Shown: positions 7,228 to 15,729 of the stretch, piece after piece | How the letters are laid out: each line of letters starts with the position of its first letter | How positions within the stretch are numbered: the first letter of the stretch is position 1 | Origin: Glycomyces paridis | GTDB lineage: Bacteria > Actinomycetota > Actinomycetes > Mycobacteriales > Micromonosporaceae | Reading direction: 5' to 3' | Assembly: GCF_004912155.1 (NCBI RefSeq) | Contig: NZ_STGX01000005.1 | Span: 1 to 64,000, forward strand | DNA length: 64,000 bases | Made by a program: the position numbers and the translations under genes | Notes under the pieces: generated by a model | Database searches by the model: none | What the model was told of the DNA's origin: nothing | Seen by the model: only the letters and a program-made list of their open reading frames with translations

Positions 7228-8487
7228 ATGTCCGCGCCAGCCGCGAGACCGTCCGATTTCGACCCCCGCTCGGTGGCCGCGCTCGTCGCGCTCGCCGTCG
7301 CGGCCTTCTGCTACGTCACCGTCGAGACCGTGCCGGTGGGGCTCCTCGGCGAGATCGCCGGGGACCTCGACGTCTCGCAGTCGCAGGTCGGCCTGCTGGT
7401 CACCGGCTACAGCGTCACGGTCGCGATCATCACGCTGCCGCTGGTGAAGCTGGTCGCGCGCATCCCGAGACGGCCGCTGCTGCTCGTGCTCATGGCGGTC
7501 ATGGTCGTCGCGACCGTGTGCTCCGCGGCCGCCTCCGAGTACGGGGCGCTGTTCGCCGCGCGCGTGGCGACCGCGCTGAGCCAGGCCGTGTTCTGGGGCG
7601 TGGTCGGGCCGGTCGCCGCCGGGATGTTCCCGGTCCGCGTGCGCGGGCGGGTCCTCGCGGCGGTCTACACCGGCGGCTCGATCGGCCCGATGCTCGGCGT
7701 CCCGGCCGCGACCTGGCTCGGCCAGCGCGCAGGCTGGCAGGCGGCGTTCCTGGCGCTGGCTGCGGCGGGTCTGCTGGCGCTGGTCGTCGTGGCGGTCGCG
7801 CTGCCCGCGAAGCCGACCCGGAACGAGCACGCGGGGCGCGGCACGACGCCGGACGCGCGCCGGTTCGCCCTGGTGCTGGTGACGACGGTGCTCGCGGTGG
7901 CGGGGTTCTTCGCGATCTACACGTACACGTCGGCGTTCATCACCTCGGTGGCCGGGATGTCGGTGGCGATGCTCGGGCCGCTGCTGCTCATGCGGGGCCT
8001 GGCCGACTTCGGCGGGATCGCGGCGGGCGGGTACCTCTCGGACCGGGACCAGCGCCTGGCGGTGGCGCTGCCTATGGTGCTGCTGACGGCGATCCTGGTG
8101 GCGATGTGGGCGTTCGGGACGAGCCCGTGGGTGGCGGGCGGGGCGATCGTCCTCACCGGTCTGGCGATGGGGGCGTTCAGTCCGGCGCTTCAGAACCGGG
8201 TCATGGAGTTCGCGCCGGGCGGCACGGACACGGCGTCGGCGGCGAGTTCGGTGGCGTACAACGTGGGGATCGCGCTCGGTTCGGGCCTGGGCGGTCTGAC
8301 GCTCGCGCACGGCGGTGCGCGGAGCATCGCGTTGACGGCGGCGGTGTTCACGGCGGCGGCGCTCGTGACGGGCCTGTTGACGGCGAACACGGCGAAGGTC
8401 GAGGCGGAGCCGGTCGCGGTCGGGTCTTTAAGACGCGAAGGGGCGCGGGCCGAGGCCCGCGCCCCCGTTGTTCGCGTCAGGGCGTGA
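7228..8487 (+). CDS. MFS transporter (sugar-efflux / AraJ-like), copy 2
   Basis: About 419 aa, 12 membrane helices. It is a close paralogue of the product of 2835-4016: the two align without large gaps from SVAALVALAVAAFCY through the C-terminal GSGLGGLTLAHGG. ATG 7228 follows GAGGTG. The last ~25 residues (after VEAEPVAVG) have no counterpart in copy 1. They are encoded across the terminator hairpin at 8440-8465, and the stop overlaps the convergent alkylsulfatase gene by 11 bp. A TAA lies in the next frame just before the hairpin, so a recent 1-nt indel may have extended the protein. Confidence 0.85.
   Translation: MSAPAARPSDFDPRSVAALVALAVAAFCYVTVETVPVGLLGEIAGDLDVSQSQVGLLVTGYSVTVAIITLPLVKLVARIPRRPLLLVLMAVMVVATVCSAAASEYGALFAARVATALSQAVFWGVVGPVAAGMFPVRVRGRVLAAVYTGGSIGPMLGVPAATWLGQRAGWQAAFLALAAAGLLALVVVAVALPAKPTRNEHAGRGTTPDARRFALVLVTTVLAVAGFFAIYTYTSAFITSVAGMSVAMLGPLLLMRGLADFGGIAAGGYLSDRDQRLAVALPMVLLTAILVAMWAFGTSPWVAGGAIVLTGLAMGAFSPALQNRVMEFAPGGTDTASAASSVAYNVGIALGSGLGGLTLAHGGARSIALTAAVFTAAALVTGLLTANTAKVEAEPVAVGSLRREGARAEARAPVVRVRA
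8440..8465. terminator. Hairpin between MFS copy 2 and alkylsulfatase genes
   Basis: GGGGCGCGGGCC-GA-GGCCCGCGCCCC is a perfect 12-bp stem, usable in both directions. It lies inside the annotated 3' end of the MFS frame. Confidence 0.7.
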
Positions 8488-10366
8488 CGATGTCGAAGGC
8501 GGTGTCGCCCGGGTCGATGACGGCGGCGAGGCGACCGAGGGCGGCCTGGTCGCCGGTGACGGTGATGCCGGCTGCTGCGAGCTGGTCGGCGTCGAGGCCG
8601 AATCCGGCGAGGCGCGGGAGCGCGCGGCGGTCGGCGGTGATGGTGACCTCGGCGTCCTCGCGTTGCGGCGCGGTCGTGTAGGTGAGGACGCCGTTGGCGA
8701 GTCGCACGCGGTAGGTCGTGTCGGCGTCGGGGACGACGACGTCGACGAGGACGCGTTCGTCCCAGGCCTTCGGGCCGTTGACCTGGATGGCGATGGCGTC
8801 GAAGAGCATCTCGGGCGAGAGCTGTCCGATGAGGTCGGGCGAGCTGGCGGCGGTGGGCGTGCCGAAGTTCCCTTCGCGCAGTTCGGTGGCGCCCGAAAGG
8901 TAGAAGTTGCGCCAGGTGCCGTTCTCTGCGCCGTAGCCGAGCTGCTCGTAGGTGTCGGCGAGGAGGTCGCGGGCGGCGGCGTGGCCGGGTTCGGCGAAGA
9001 CGGCGTGGCCGAGGAGTTCGGCGGCCCAGCGGTAGTCGCCGGACTCGAACGCGGGCCGGGCGGCCTCCACGACCTTGTCGGCGCCGCCGAGGGCCTCGGT
9101 GTAGCGCTTGGCGCGCTCGACGGGCGTGTGCTGCCACAGGTTCGCGGGGTTGCCGTCGAACCAGCCGAGGTAGCGCTGGTAGATCGCCTTCACGTTGTGG
9201 CTCAGGGAGCCGTAGTAGCCGCGGGCGTTCCAGGCGTTCTCCAGGACCGGCGGCAGTTCCAGCTCTTCTGCGATCTCGGGGCCGGTGAGGCCCTGGTTGA
9301 GCATCCGGAGGGTCTGGTCGTGGACGTAGGCGTACAGGTCGCGCTGGTTCTCAAGGAAGGCGACGACCCGGTCGTGGCCCCAGGTGGGCCAGTGGTGGGA
9401 GGCGAAGACGACGTCGGTGTCGGCGCCGAAGAGGTCGATGGTCTCGGTGAGGTACTTGGCCCACACGTGCGGGTCGCGCACGACCGCGCCGCGGAGGGTG
9501 AGGATGTTGTGGAAGGTGTGGGTGGCGTCCTCGGCCGCGCACAGGGCCTTGAAGCCGGGCAGGTGGATGAGCATCTCGGAGGGCGCCTCGGTGTCGGGCG
9601 CCATCTGGAAGACCATGCGGACGCCGTCCACGGTGGCCTCCTGGCCGGTGGTGGTGACCTCGTCGGTCGGCGCGATGAGGGTGACGGTGCCGGTGGAGGT
9701 GGTCTGGCCGAGGCCCGCGCCGACGGCGCCCTGCGGTCCCCGGGCGAGGGCGGCGCCGTACATGTACCCGGCGCGGCGGCCCATCGCGGTGCCCGCGTAG
9801 ACGTTCTCGGCTACGGCGTGCTCGACGAACCCCTCGGGCGCGAAGACCTTCACGGCGCCGGAGTCGACCTCTTCCTGGGTCACGATGCCCTTGACGCCGC
9901 CGAAGTGGTCGACGTGCGAGTGGGTGTAGACGACGGCCTTGACGGGCCGGTCGCCGCGGTGCTCTCGGTAGAGGTCCCAGGCGGCCTTCGCGGTCTCGGC
10001 GGTGAGCAGCGGGTCGATGACGACGACGCCTTCGTCGCCTTCGATGAAGGAGACGTTCGACAGGTCCATGCCGCGGACCTGGTAGATGCCGGGGACGACT
10101 TCGAAGAGGCCCGCGGTGGCGTTGAGCCGGGACTGGCGCCACAGGCTGGGGTTGACGGTGTCGGGCGCGTCGCCTTCAAGGAAGGCGTAGGTGTCGTTGT
10201 CCCACACGGTGTCCCCGGCGTCGTTGGCGACCGCGCCGGGTTCGCGTCGGCCGACGAGGCCGCGGCTCGCGTCCTCGAAGTCCTGGGTGTCGGAGAACGG
10301 GAGCCTGCCGAGCAGCTCGCGCTGCCCGGCGGCGATGGAGGCGGAGGCCGGCTTGGATGCAGTCAT
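8477..10366 (-). CDS. Alkyl/aryl sulfatase, metallo-beta-lactamase fold (SdsA1/BDS1-like)
   Basis: 629 aa, the normal length of type III alkylsulfatases. Residues ~110-330 are the MBL domain with the zinc-binding THSHVDHFGG motif near residue 150. A helical dimerisation domain follows (LTGPEIAEELELPP onward). The last ~120 residues are an SCP2-like domain that binds the alkyl chain (ALAIQVNGPKAWDERV region). Members hydrolyse primary alkyl sulfates such as SDS to alcohol and sulfate. No signal peptide is seen, unlike the periplasmic Gram-negative enzymes, so it is probably intracellular. The final residues (FDIVTP) overlap the MFS reading frame. Confidence 0.9.
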   Translation of the reverse strand: MTASKPASASIAAGQRELLGRLPFSDTQDFEDASRGLVGRREPGAVANDAGDTVWDNDTYAFLEGDAPDTVNPSLWRQSRLNATAGLFEVVPGIYQVRGMDLSNVSFIEGDEGVVVIDPLLTAETAKAAWDLYREHRGDRPVKAVVYTHSHVDHFGGVKGIVTQEEVDSGAVKVFAPEGFVEHAVAENVYAGTAMGRRAGYMYGAALARGPQGAVGAGLGQTTSTGTVTLIAPTDEVTTTGQEATVDGVRMVFQMAPDTEAPSEMLIHLPGFKALCAAEDATHTFHNILTLRGAVVRDPHVWAKYLTETIDLFGADTDVVFASHHWPTWGHDRVVAFLENQRDLYAYVHDQTLRMLNQGLTGPEIAEELELPPVLENAWNARGYYGSLSHNVKAIYQRYLGWFDGNPANLWQHTPVERAKRYTEALGGADKVVEAARPAFESGDYRWAAELLGHAVFAEPGHAAARDLLADTYEQLGYGAENGTWRNFYLSGATELREGNFGTPTAASSPDLIGQLSPEMLFDAIAIQVNGPKAWDERVLVDVVVPDADTTYRVRLANGVLTYTTAPQREDAEVTITADRRALPRLAGFGLDADQLAAAGITVTGDQAALGRLAAVIDPGDTAFDIVTP

Positions 10367-10420
10367 GGCGCCAGTCTCACACCGGAGCCGGTCGATCGCC
10401 TGGTGAACGGCGATATCCGG

Positions 10421-10801
10421 TCACTCGGTCTTGCGGTCGGGGACGGCGAGGCCGATGAGCCATCCGGCGACGGCGACGATGAGCGCGCCCCAGAACGCCG
10501 ACCAGAAGCCGTCGATGGCGAACGGCAGTCCCATCTGGTCGGCGATCCAGGCGGTGAGCAGGAACAGCAGGCCGTTGACGACGAGCGCGGCGAGGCCGAG
10601 CGTCACGACGTACACGCAGCCGCCGACCTTGCGCACCAGCGGCTTGATCAGCGCGTTGACGAGGCCGAAGACGAGGGCCACGCCGATGAGGGTGAAGGCG
10701 TTGCGCACCGGGCCGGAGCCGTCGAGCTCGATGCCGTCCACGATGAGCACCGCCAGGGCGAGCGCCGCGGCGGTGACGAGCGTGCGGGTGAGAAAGCGCA
10801 T
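10421..10801 (-). CDS. Phage-holin-4_2 family (mycobacterial 4-TM holin-like) membrane protein
   Basis: 126 aa with four predicted membrane helices. The conserved pattern NALIKPLVRKVG...LGLAALVVNGLLFLL is typical of the family often called phage holin family 4 or YvlD-like. Despite the name these are chromosomal housekeeping proteins and no phage gene is nearby. It ends with a basic/acidic tail (PDRKTE). It is the third gene of a leftward trio with the SHOCT and DUF6325-like genes, with 17- and 13-bp gaps. Confidence 0.82.
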   Translation of the reverse strand: MRFLTRTLVTAAALALAVLIVDGIELDGSGPVRNAFTLIGVALVFGLVNALIKPLVRKVGGCVYVVTLGLAALVVNGLLFLLTAWIADQMGLPFAIDGFWSAFWGALIVAVAGWLIGLAVPDRKTE

Positions 10802-10818
10802 CGCCCTCCCCCTTCGGT

Positions 10819-11106
10819 TCAGCCCAGGAGCTTGGCTTTGGCGGCGGCGAACTCGGCGTCGTTGAGGGCCCCGGCGGCGTGGAGCTGCGCGAGGCGGTCG
10901 AGCTGGGCGATGACGTCGTCGCCGCCGCTCGGCGCGGGCGGCGGCGCGGCCTGCTGCTCGCGGTAGGCCTGGGCGTCGGCCTGGGTCTGCTCGCGGTTGT
11001 TCGCGGCGCGGTTCATGGAGCGGTTCACGGCCCCGGCGGTCCCGGCGATGACGGCGGTGCGCGCCATCGTGCCGAGCAGTCCGGGTCGTCCGACGCGTCG
11101 AATCAT
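10819..11106 (-). CDS. Small SHOCT-domain protein
   Basis: 95 aa. The N-terminal ~35 residues are basic and Gly/Ala-rich (RRVGRPGLLGTMARTAVIAG), perhaps membrane-associated. A Gln/Pro linker leads to a C-terminal SHOCT domain (IAQLDRLAQLHAAGALNDAE), the short helical module found at the ends of many actinobacterial proteins and thought to mediate oligomerisation. It sits between the holin-like and DUF6325-like genes, an arrangement I believe recurs in actinobacteria. Confidence 0.8.
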   Translation of the reverse strand: MIRRVGRPGLLGTMARTAVIAGTAGAVNRSMNRAANNREQTQADAQAYREQQAAPPPAPSGGDDVIAQLDRLAQLHAAGALNDAEFAAAKAKLLG

Positions 11107-11119
11107 CTCGGTGCCTCCT

Positions 11120-11524
11120 CTAGTTCCCGGCGAGTTCGGTGATGGCCGCGGCCGGGACGCGCTCCCAGTCGAGCAGGTTCCCGCCGACGCCGCGGATCGC
11201 CTCGGACAGCGTCGACGCCCACGAGTGCTCGAACAGGAGCATCCCGATCGCGGTGTCCGGCTGGAGCTCCTCGGCGATCGCCTCGGCGTCCTCCGCCGCG
11301 AGCAGCCCCGCCGGTTCGCCCACGAGCGCGGCCAGTCGCTTGTCGACGTTGGCGGCCTCCAGCCACTCGACCGACCCGTCCGAGCCGCGGCTGACCAGCA
11401 GCGCGTCGAGCACGTTGATCGTGCCGTCCCCGTCGAGCCGTTCGAGTTCGGTCAGGACCCGGCCGTCGAAACGGTTCCCCGAGAACTCGACCAGTACCAG
11501 GTCCACTGGCGCCTTGCCCGTCAT
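11120..11524 (-). CDS. DUF6325-like / DUF1269-like protein
   Basis: 134 aa, soluble, acidic. It begins with a beta-strand-rich segment (GKAPVDLVLVEFSGNRFDG) and continues with an alternating alpha/beta pattern including the helix LLAAEDAEAIAEEL and DTAIGMLLFEHSWA. This resembles DUF6325, which usually lies beside SHOCT-domain genes as here. It is the promoter-proximal gene of the leftward trio. No enzymatic motif is seen and the function is unknown. Confidence 0.7.
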   Translation of the reverse strand: MTGKAPVDLVLVEFSGNRFDGRVLTELERLDGDGTINVLDALLVSRGSDGSVEWLEAANVDKRLAALVGEPAGLLAAEDAEAIAEELQPDTAIGMLLFEHSWASTLSEAIRGVGGNLLDWERVPAAAITELAGN

Positions 11525-11624
11525 GCTCGCCTCCCGACTGGGACCGCGTCCTCGCAGGTCCTGCGTCGGACGCTACACCGGACGGAGCCGGGCGCCGGCC
11601 GTTTCGCCGCATCCGATCGGCCCG

Positions 11625-12284
11625 TCAGAACGTCTTGGGCAGCGCCAGGAGCACCACGGCCGCGCCGACGAACACCACGGCCGAGGCGATCGCCAGGAAG
11701 TGCTGGGAGCGGCGGGTGCGGGCGCGGCCCGCGACGCCCGCGAAGAACAGGGCGAGCGCGAGGATCACGGCCATGAACACGTAGTTGTCGGAGCGCTGGT
11801 TGAACTCGTGCGCCTCCTGCGTGAACGCCTCGGCGCGCGAGACGAGCTCGGCGGCGCGGGCGTCGGATTCGAGAACGTACTCGGGCATGTCGAACGGCGT
11901 CGCCGGGGCGGCCGGGTCGATCAGGGGGTGCGTGGCGATCCAGGCGTCGAAGGCGGGCTTGAACTCGGGGCGGAAGCGCTCGTAGAGGAAGCCCGAGACC
12001 TCGTCCGGGTTCGGCGCGTAGTCCCCCTGCGGGCGCGGCGAGGTCCCCGCGACGATCTCCCGCTGGAGCGCCTCGAGCCAAGAGGTGTACGCGACGGTGT
12101 CGGTGAGCCGGTCCTGGCCCGCGTCGGTGCTGGCCTTGGCCGACTCGGTGCGGGCCGCCCCGGCGTCGGCGAAGGCGATGGCCTGGAAGCCGCTCCACTT
12201 CGCGCTCTGGAATCCCGCCCAGGCGGTGCCGACCGCCGCGAGCGCCATGATGATCGTCAGGGCCAGGTCGATCCACCGCGGCAT
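11625..12284 (-). CDS. Hypothetical membrane protein with N- and C-terminal helices
   Basis: About 219 aa. One membrane helix lies near the start (LALTIIMALAAVGTAWAGF), followed by ~140 soluble residues containing FQSAKWSGFQAIAFADAG. Two helices near the end (FMAVILALALFFAGVAG and ASAVVFVGAAVVLLAL) close the protein. The layout resembles DUF4337-type proteins but I cannot assign a family firmly. The ATG at 12284 was chosen because GGTGGAG precedes it; the frame stays open upstream to 12581 but that part is Pro/Ala-rich and looks untranslated. It is transcribed away from the DUF7144-like gene at 12463. Confidence 0.65.
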   Translation of the reverse strand: MPRWIDLALTIIMALAAVGTAWAGFQSAKWSGFQAIAFADAGAARTESAKASTDAGQDRLTDTVAYTSWLEALQREIVAGTSPRPQGDYAPNPDEVSGFLYERFRPEFKPAFDAWIATHPLIDPAAPATPFDMPEYVLESDARAAELVSRAEAFTQEAHEFNQRSDNYVFMAVILALALFFAGVAGRARTRRSQHFLAIASAVVFVGAAVVLLALPKTF

Positions 12285-12462
12285 CGCCGCTCCACCGTCG
12301 TCGTCCACCGCACCGGCCTCCGTCCCGAATGGTCTGGACTGTAGCGGCCGAAAGCCCCGGCAGCGGCCGAATCGGGACGCGCGCAGCGAACACATTCGCG
12401 CGGTTCGCCACCTTAGGGCGCCCGTGGGGCGAAGATCGGTAGTTGACGGCAGGGAGGTTGTC

Positions 12463-12867
12463 ATGGGGTCTACGACTCGCGGGCGCGGCGGCACGGTCGC
12501 CGCCGCGCTGCTGCTCGGGCTCGGCGGGATCGGGCAGGCGGCCAACGGGATCGCGGCGGTCGCCTCGGGCGGGTACGTCACCGCGCCGCCCGGCTACACG
12601 TTCGAGTTCAGCATCGCGGCGTGGGGCTGGGTGCACCTGGCAATCGGGGTGCTCGCGATCGTCGTGGCGGTGGGGCTCTTCCGCGGCGGGCGGCTCGCGC
12701 GGATCCTCGCGTTCGCGCTGGCGGCGGCCTCGCTCGTGTCGAACTTCCTGTGGCTGCCGATCGAACCGGGCTGGTCGGTCGCGCTCATCGCGCTCTCGGT
12801 GTTCGTCCTGTGGGCGGTGACGACGGCCGGCGAGCCGCTGTTCGCGCGGAGCGAGGGCGGCCGGTAG
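12463..12867 (+). CDS. DUF7144-like four-helix membrane protein (copy 1)
   Basis: 134 aa with four predicted membrane helices. WGWVHLAIGVLAIVVAVGLF in the second helix pair is the family hallmark, also seen in the protein at 14012-14413. ATG 12463 follows AGGGAGG. The phosphatase gene starts 30 bp downstream on the same strand, so the two are probably co-transcribed. Function unknown; the family is small and actinobacterial. Confidence 0.78.
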   Translation: MGSTTRGRGGTVAAALLLGLGGIGQAANGIAAVASGGYVTAPPGYTFEFSIAAWGWVHLAIGVLAIVVAVGLFRGGRLARILAFALAAASLVSNFLWLPIEPGWSVALIALSVFVLWAVTTAGEPLFARSEGGR

Positions 12868-12897
12868 GACCGCCGGGGAAGGGTGAGGAGGCAGGCG

Positions 12898-14028
12898 ATG
12901 GAGCGGCTCCCCGAAATGCTGGCGCTGCGCGAGACCCGCGGTCTCGCGTGGCTCCGGGCGATCCCGCTGGTGCTCATCGTCATCATGGTCCCCGTCGAGA
13001 TCTTCACCTCGACGGTGGAGCTGTGGGCGGTCATCGCGGCGATGCCGCCGCTGGCCGCGCTCGTCAACGGCCCCAAGATCACCACCGTCGTCTCGGCCGC
13101 GTCCGTCGTGGCCTGCGTGACGCTGGAGACGATGGACCTGGGCGCGAACATCGAGGACGGGCACTCCGAGCTGCTCACCGTCGTCCTCATCGGCGCCACC
13201 AGCGTCCTCATCGCCTACCTGCGGGACCGGGTCGTGGCCCGGCTCCTGAGCATCGAGTCGGTCGCCGAGGCGGCCCAGCGGGCGCTGCTGCCGGAGCTGC
13301 CCAAGCGGATCGGGCGGATCGAATGCGCCGCCAGGTACCGGGCGGCGACCGCCGACAGCAGCCTGGGCGGGGACTTCTTCGACCTGCTCGACACGCCGTG
13401 GGGCATCAGGGCCGTCCTCGGCGACGTCTCGGGGCACGGGCTCGACGCCGTCATGACGACCGCCGCGATCCTGGGGTCCTTCCGGGAGGGCGCGCTCGAC
13501 GACGTCGACCTCAACGCGCTGAGCGTGCGCCTGGAGCGGCGCATGACGATGTGCAACCAGTACCGCGGCGACTGGACCGAGGAGTTCGCGACGACCCTGC
13601 TCATGGCGTTCGACCGCGACGGGTCCACCGTGGAGATCCGCAGCTTCGGGCACCACGTGCCGCTGCTGGTGCGCGGCTCGGAGGTCCTGCCGGTCGCGCT
13701 CGACCCCGCGCCGCCGCTGGGGCTCGTCGGCGAGCACCACGTGGAGGCGACCTCGGTCGGCCGGGCGCTGGCGCCCGGGGACCTCCTCGTGGCGTTCACC
13801 GACGGGCTGCTGGAGGCCCGCGACCGCACCGACCGGCTCTACCCGCTGGAGGACCGCCTCCGCGAGCGCGTGGCGGCGGGACCGCCGTTCACGCACCCGT
13901 CGGAGGCCGTGGAGTTCCTGTTCGCCGACGTGAAGGCGCAGGGGCACCGGCTCACCGACGACGCGGCGGCGCTGGTGCTCAGGATCAGGGGCCCCGAGGA
14001 CGGGCCGGCGGTCAGGAGGGCGAGTTGA
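12898..14028 (+). CDS. Membrane-anchored PP2C/SpoIIE-family protein phosphatase
   Basis: About 376 aa. Residues 1-110 form about four membrane helices (IPLVLIVIMVPVEIFTSTVE, AAMPPLAALVNG, SVVACVTL, LLTVVLIGATSVLIAYL). A short linker helix precedes the SpoIIE domain (~135-370) with metal-binding signatures GGDFFDLL, GDVSGHGLDAV and FTDGLLEARD all intact, so it should be a Mn/Mg-dependent Ser/Thr phosphatase. Such proteins usually dephosphorylate anti-anti-sigma factors. No kinase or STAS gene is next to it, so the partner lies elsewhere. ATG 12898 follows GAGGAGG. Its 3' end overlaps the convergent DUF7144-like gene by 17 bp. Confidence 0.88.
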   Translation: MERLPEMLALRETRGLAWLRAIPLVLIVIMVPVEIFTSTVELWAVIAAMPPLAALVNGPKITTVVSAASVVACVTLETMDLGANIEDGHSELLTVVLIGATSVLIAYLRDRVVARLLSIESVAEAAQRALLPELPKRIGRIECAARYRAATADSSLGGDFFDLLDTPWGIRAVLGDVSGHGLDAVMTTAAILGSFREGALDDVDLNALSVRLERRMTMCNQYRGDWTEEFATTLLMAFDRDGSTVEIRSFGHHVPLLVRGSEVLPVALDPAPPLGLVGEHHVEATSVGRALAPGDLLVAFTDGLLEARDRTDRLYPLEDRLRERVAAGPPFTHPSEAVEFLFADVKAQGHRLTDDAAALVLRIRGPEDGPAVRRAS

Positions 14029-14413
14029 CCTCGCCGAGGACCACCGCGAGCGCCCAGATCACGAACACGTTGAACGCGATGATGAGCAGGGCCCACAGCG
14101 GGTAGTACGGCATGAAGAAGAACTGGTTGAGCGTCGAGACGATCACCAGGCCGATCCCCGCGCCGTACGCCCACGAGCGGCCCAGGAGCACGAACACGCC
14201 GACGAGCGCGACCAGCGCGCCGAGGACGACGTGGATCCAGCCCCAGCCGGTGGTGTCGATCGCGAACGTGTACTCCGGGAGCCTCACGTACAGGTCGTCG
14301 CGGGCGATCGCCGCGACGCCCTCGAAGAGCTGGAACAGCCCCGAGGTGATCATGAGGCTGCCGCCGACCACCGCTCCCGCGGTCGCCCAGGCGAGTCTTC
14401 CGTCGTCGCTCAT
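14012..14413 (-). CDS. DUF7144-like four-helix membrane protein (copy 2)
   Basis: 133 aa, four membrane helices. WGWIHVVLGALVALVGVFVL and FNVFVIWALAVVLGE align with WGWVHLAIGVLAIVVAVGLF and LSVFVLWAVTTAGE of the protein encoded at 12463-12867. The two flank the phosphatase gene in opposite orientation and may represent a local inverted duplication or a functional pair. It is transcribed leftward and overlaps the phosphatase 3' end. Confidence 0.78.
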   Translation of the reverse strand: MSDDGRLAWATAGAVVGGSLMITSGLFQLFEGVAAIARDDLYVRLPEYTFAIDTTGWGWIHVVLGALVALVGVFVLLGRSWAYGAGIGLVIVSTLNQFFFMPYYPLWALLIIAFNVFVIWALAVVLGEVNSPS

Positions 14414-14506
14414 CTTCGGCCCCTCTCCGCTCCGCCGCGGGCCGCGGCGCTGTCGCTCCTGTGTAGCGCCTCCGGGGGCGGGCGGGGACGGAATCGCGGA
14501 ATCGGC

Positions 14507-15592
14507 TCAGGTCCGGTCGAGGCGCGGCAGGACGGTGGCGCGGACGATGAGCTGCACGGCGGCGCAGGCGGGCACGGCGACGAGGACGCCGAGGACCCCG
14601 GCGACGGCGCCGCCGACGAGGACGCTCGCGACGGCGGCGAGGCTCGACACCTGCACGGTCCGGTTCATCACCCGCGGGTAGATGAAGAAGTTCTCGAGCT
14701 GCTGGTAGCCGATGAAGAACGCGACGGCGACGAGCGCGGCCGGGAGCGAGACGGTCAGGGTGACCAGGGCGCAGACGACGGCGCCGAGGGTGGCGCCGAC
14801 CTGCGGGATGAGGTCGAGGCCGGCGACGACGAGGGCGAGCGCGAGCGGGTAGGGGGTGCCGAGGACGAGCATGAGGAGGAAGGAGCTGACGCCCGCGCAG
14901 ATCGCGACGAGCACGGCGCCGGTGAGGTAGCCGCCGACCTTGTCGAGCACGCCGTCGGCGAGTTCGCGGCCGTCGGCGCGCTTGGAGGCGGGGGCGAGGC
15001 GGAAGGCGCCGTTGAGGATGCGGTCGTAGCCGACGAGGAAGTAGAGGGTGAGGACGCCGACGGTGAAGACGATGAAGAACGCGCCCGCGACCGAGACGGC
15101 GCCGCCGATGACGCCGGAGGCGAGGGACTGCACGCGGTCGGGCGTGAGGTACCCGGCGAACTGGTCGAACAGGTGGTACCGCTCCTCGAAGTCCTGGACG
15201 GCGTCGGTGGAGGCGAGCCAGCGCACATAGTCGTCGAGGGAGCCGACGAGCCCGGCGATCTCGGTGACCGCGACGGGGACGACGATCGCGCCGAGGAGCG
15301 CGGCGGCGAGGAGGCAGCCGAGGAGGACTGCGGTGACGGCGAGGCCGCGGCGCAGGCCCTTGCGGACGAGGAGGGCGACGCCGCGGTTGAGGCCGGTGGC
15401 GAGCAGCCAGGCGACGAGGAACATGACGAGGACGGTGCTGAGGACGGGCAGGAGGAGCGCGGCGGCGACGACCACGGCCCCGCCGAGGCTCGCGAGGAGC
15501 CCGAAGCGGAACGGGGACCGCATGACCAGGGGCGGGGCGGTGCGGTGCGGGCGCGGCCCGTCCGATCCCCGCCACCGCCTCGACCCGTTCAC
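14507..15592 (-). CDS. AI-2E family transporter (YdiK/PerM-like membrane protein)
   Basis: About 361 aa with 7-8 predicted membrane helices. Family features include VLTLYFLVGYDRILN before the long amphipathic region, GLDLIPQVGATLGAV and QQLENFFIYPRVMNRTVQVS, the most conserved part of AI-2E/PerM proteins. Despite the name, substrates vary and many members have no tested function. I prefer the GTG at 15592, which follows GAGAGGGG, over the ATG at 15523, which lacks a ribosome-binding site. It is unlinked to its neighbours by overlap. Confidence 0.85.
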   Translation of the reverse strand: MNGSRRWRGSDGPRPHRTAPPLVMRSPFRFGLLASLGGAVVVAAALLLPVLSTVLVMFLVAWLLATGLNRGVALLVRKGLRRGLAVTAVLLGCLLAAALLGAIVVPVAVTEIAGLVGSLDDYVRWLASTDAVQDFEERYHLFDQFAGYLTPDRVQSLASGVIGGAVSVAGAFFIVFTVGVLTLYFLVGYDRILNGAFRLAPASKRADGRELADGVLDKVGGYLTGAVLVAICAGVSSFLLMLVLGTPYPLALALVVAGLDLIPQVGATLGAVVCALVTLTVSLPAALVAVAFFIGYQQLENFFIYPRVMNRTVQVSSLAAVASVLVGGAVAGVLGVLVAVPACAAVQLIVRATVLPRLDRT

Positions 15593-15688
15593 GGCCGGTC
15601 CCCTCTCGCAGCGCCCGGATGGACCGGGCCTCCAGATCGTACGGTCGGGAATGGACCGGAATCGGTGATTCCTCGCATTGGGCGGTGG

Positions 15689-15723
15689 GGCCCGCCCGCG
15701 GAGGGTGCGTCCGCGAGCGGGCC
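15689..15723 (-). terminator. Hairpin after the giant surface-protein gene
   Basis: GGCCCGC (15689-15695) pairs with GCGGGCC (15717-15723) around an inner CGCGGA/TCCGCG stem, just downstream of the stop at 15730 on the minus strand. Confidence 0.55.
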
Positions 15724-15729
15724 GGTCGG

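Noticed and set aside
10421-10801. Prophage, suggested by the holin-like protein
   Set aside because: The family is chromosomal in actinobacteria and no phage structural, integrase or lysis gene is near.
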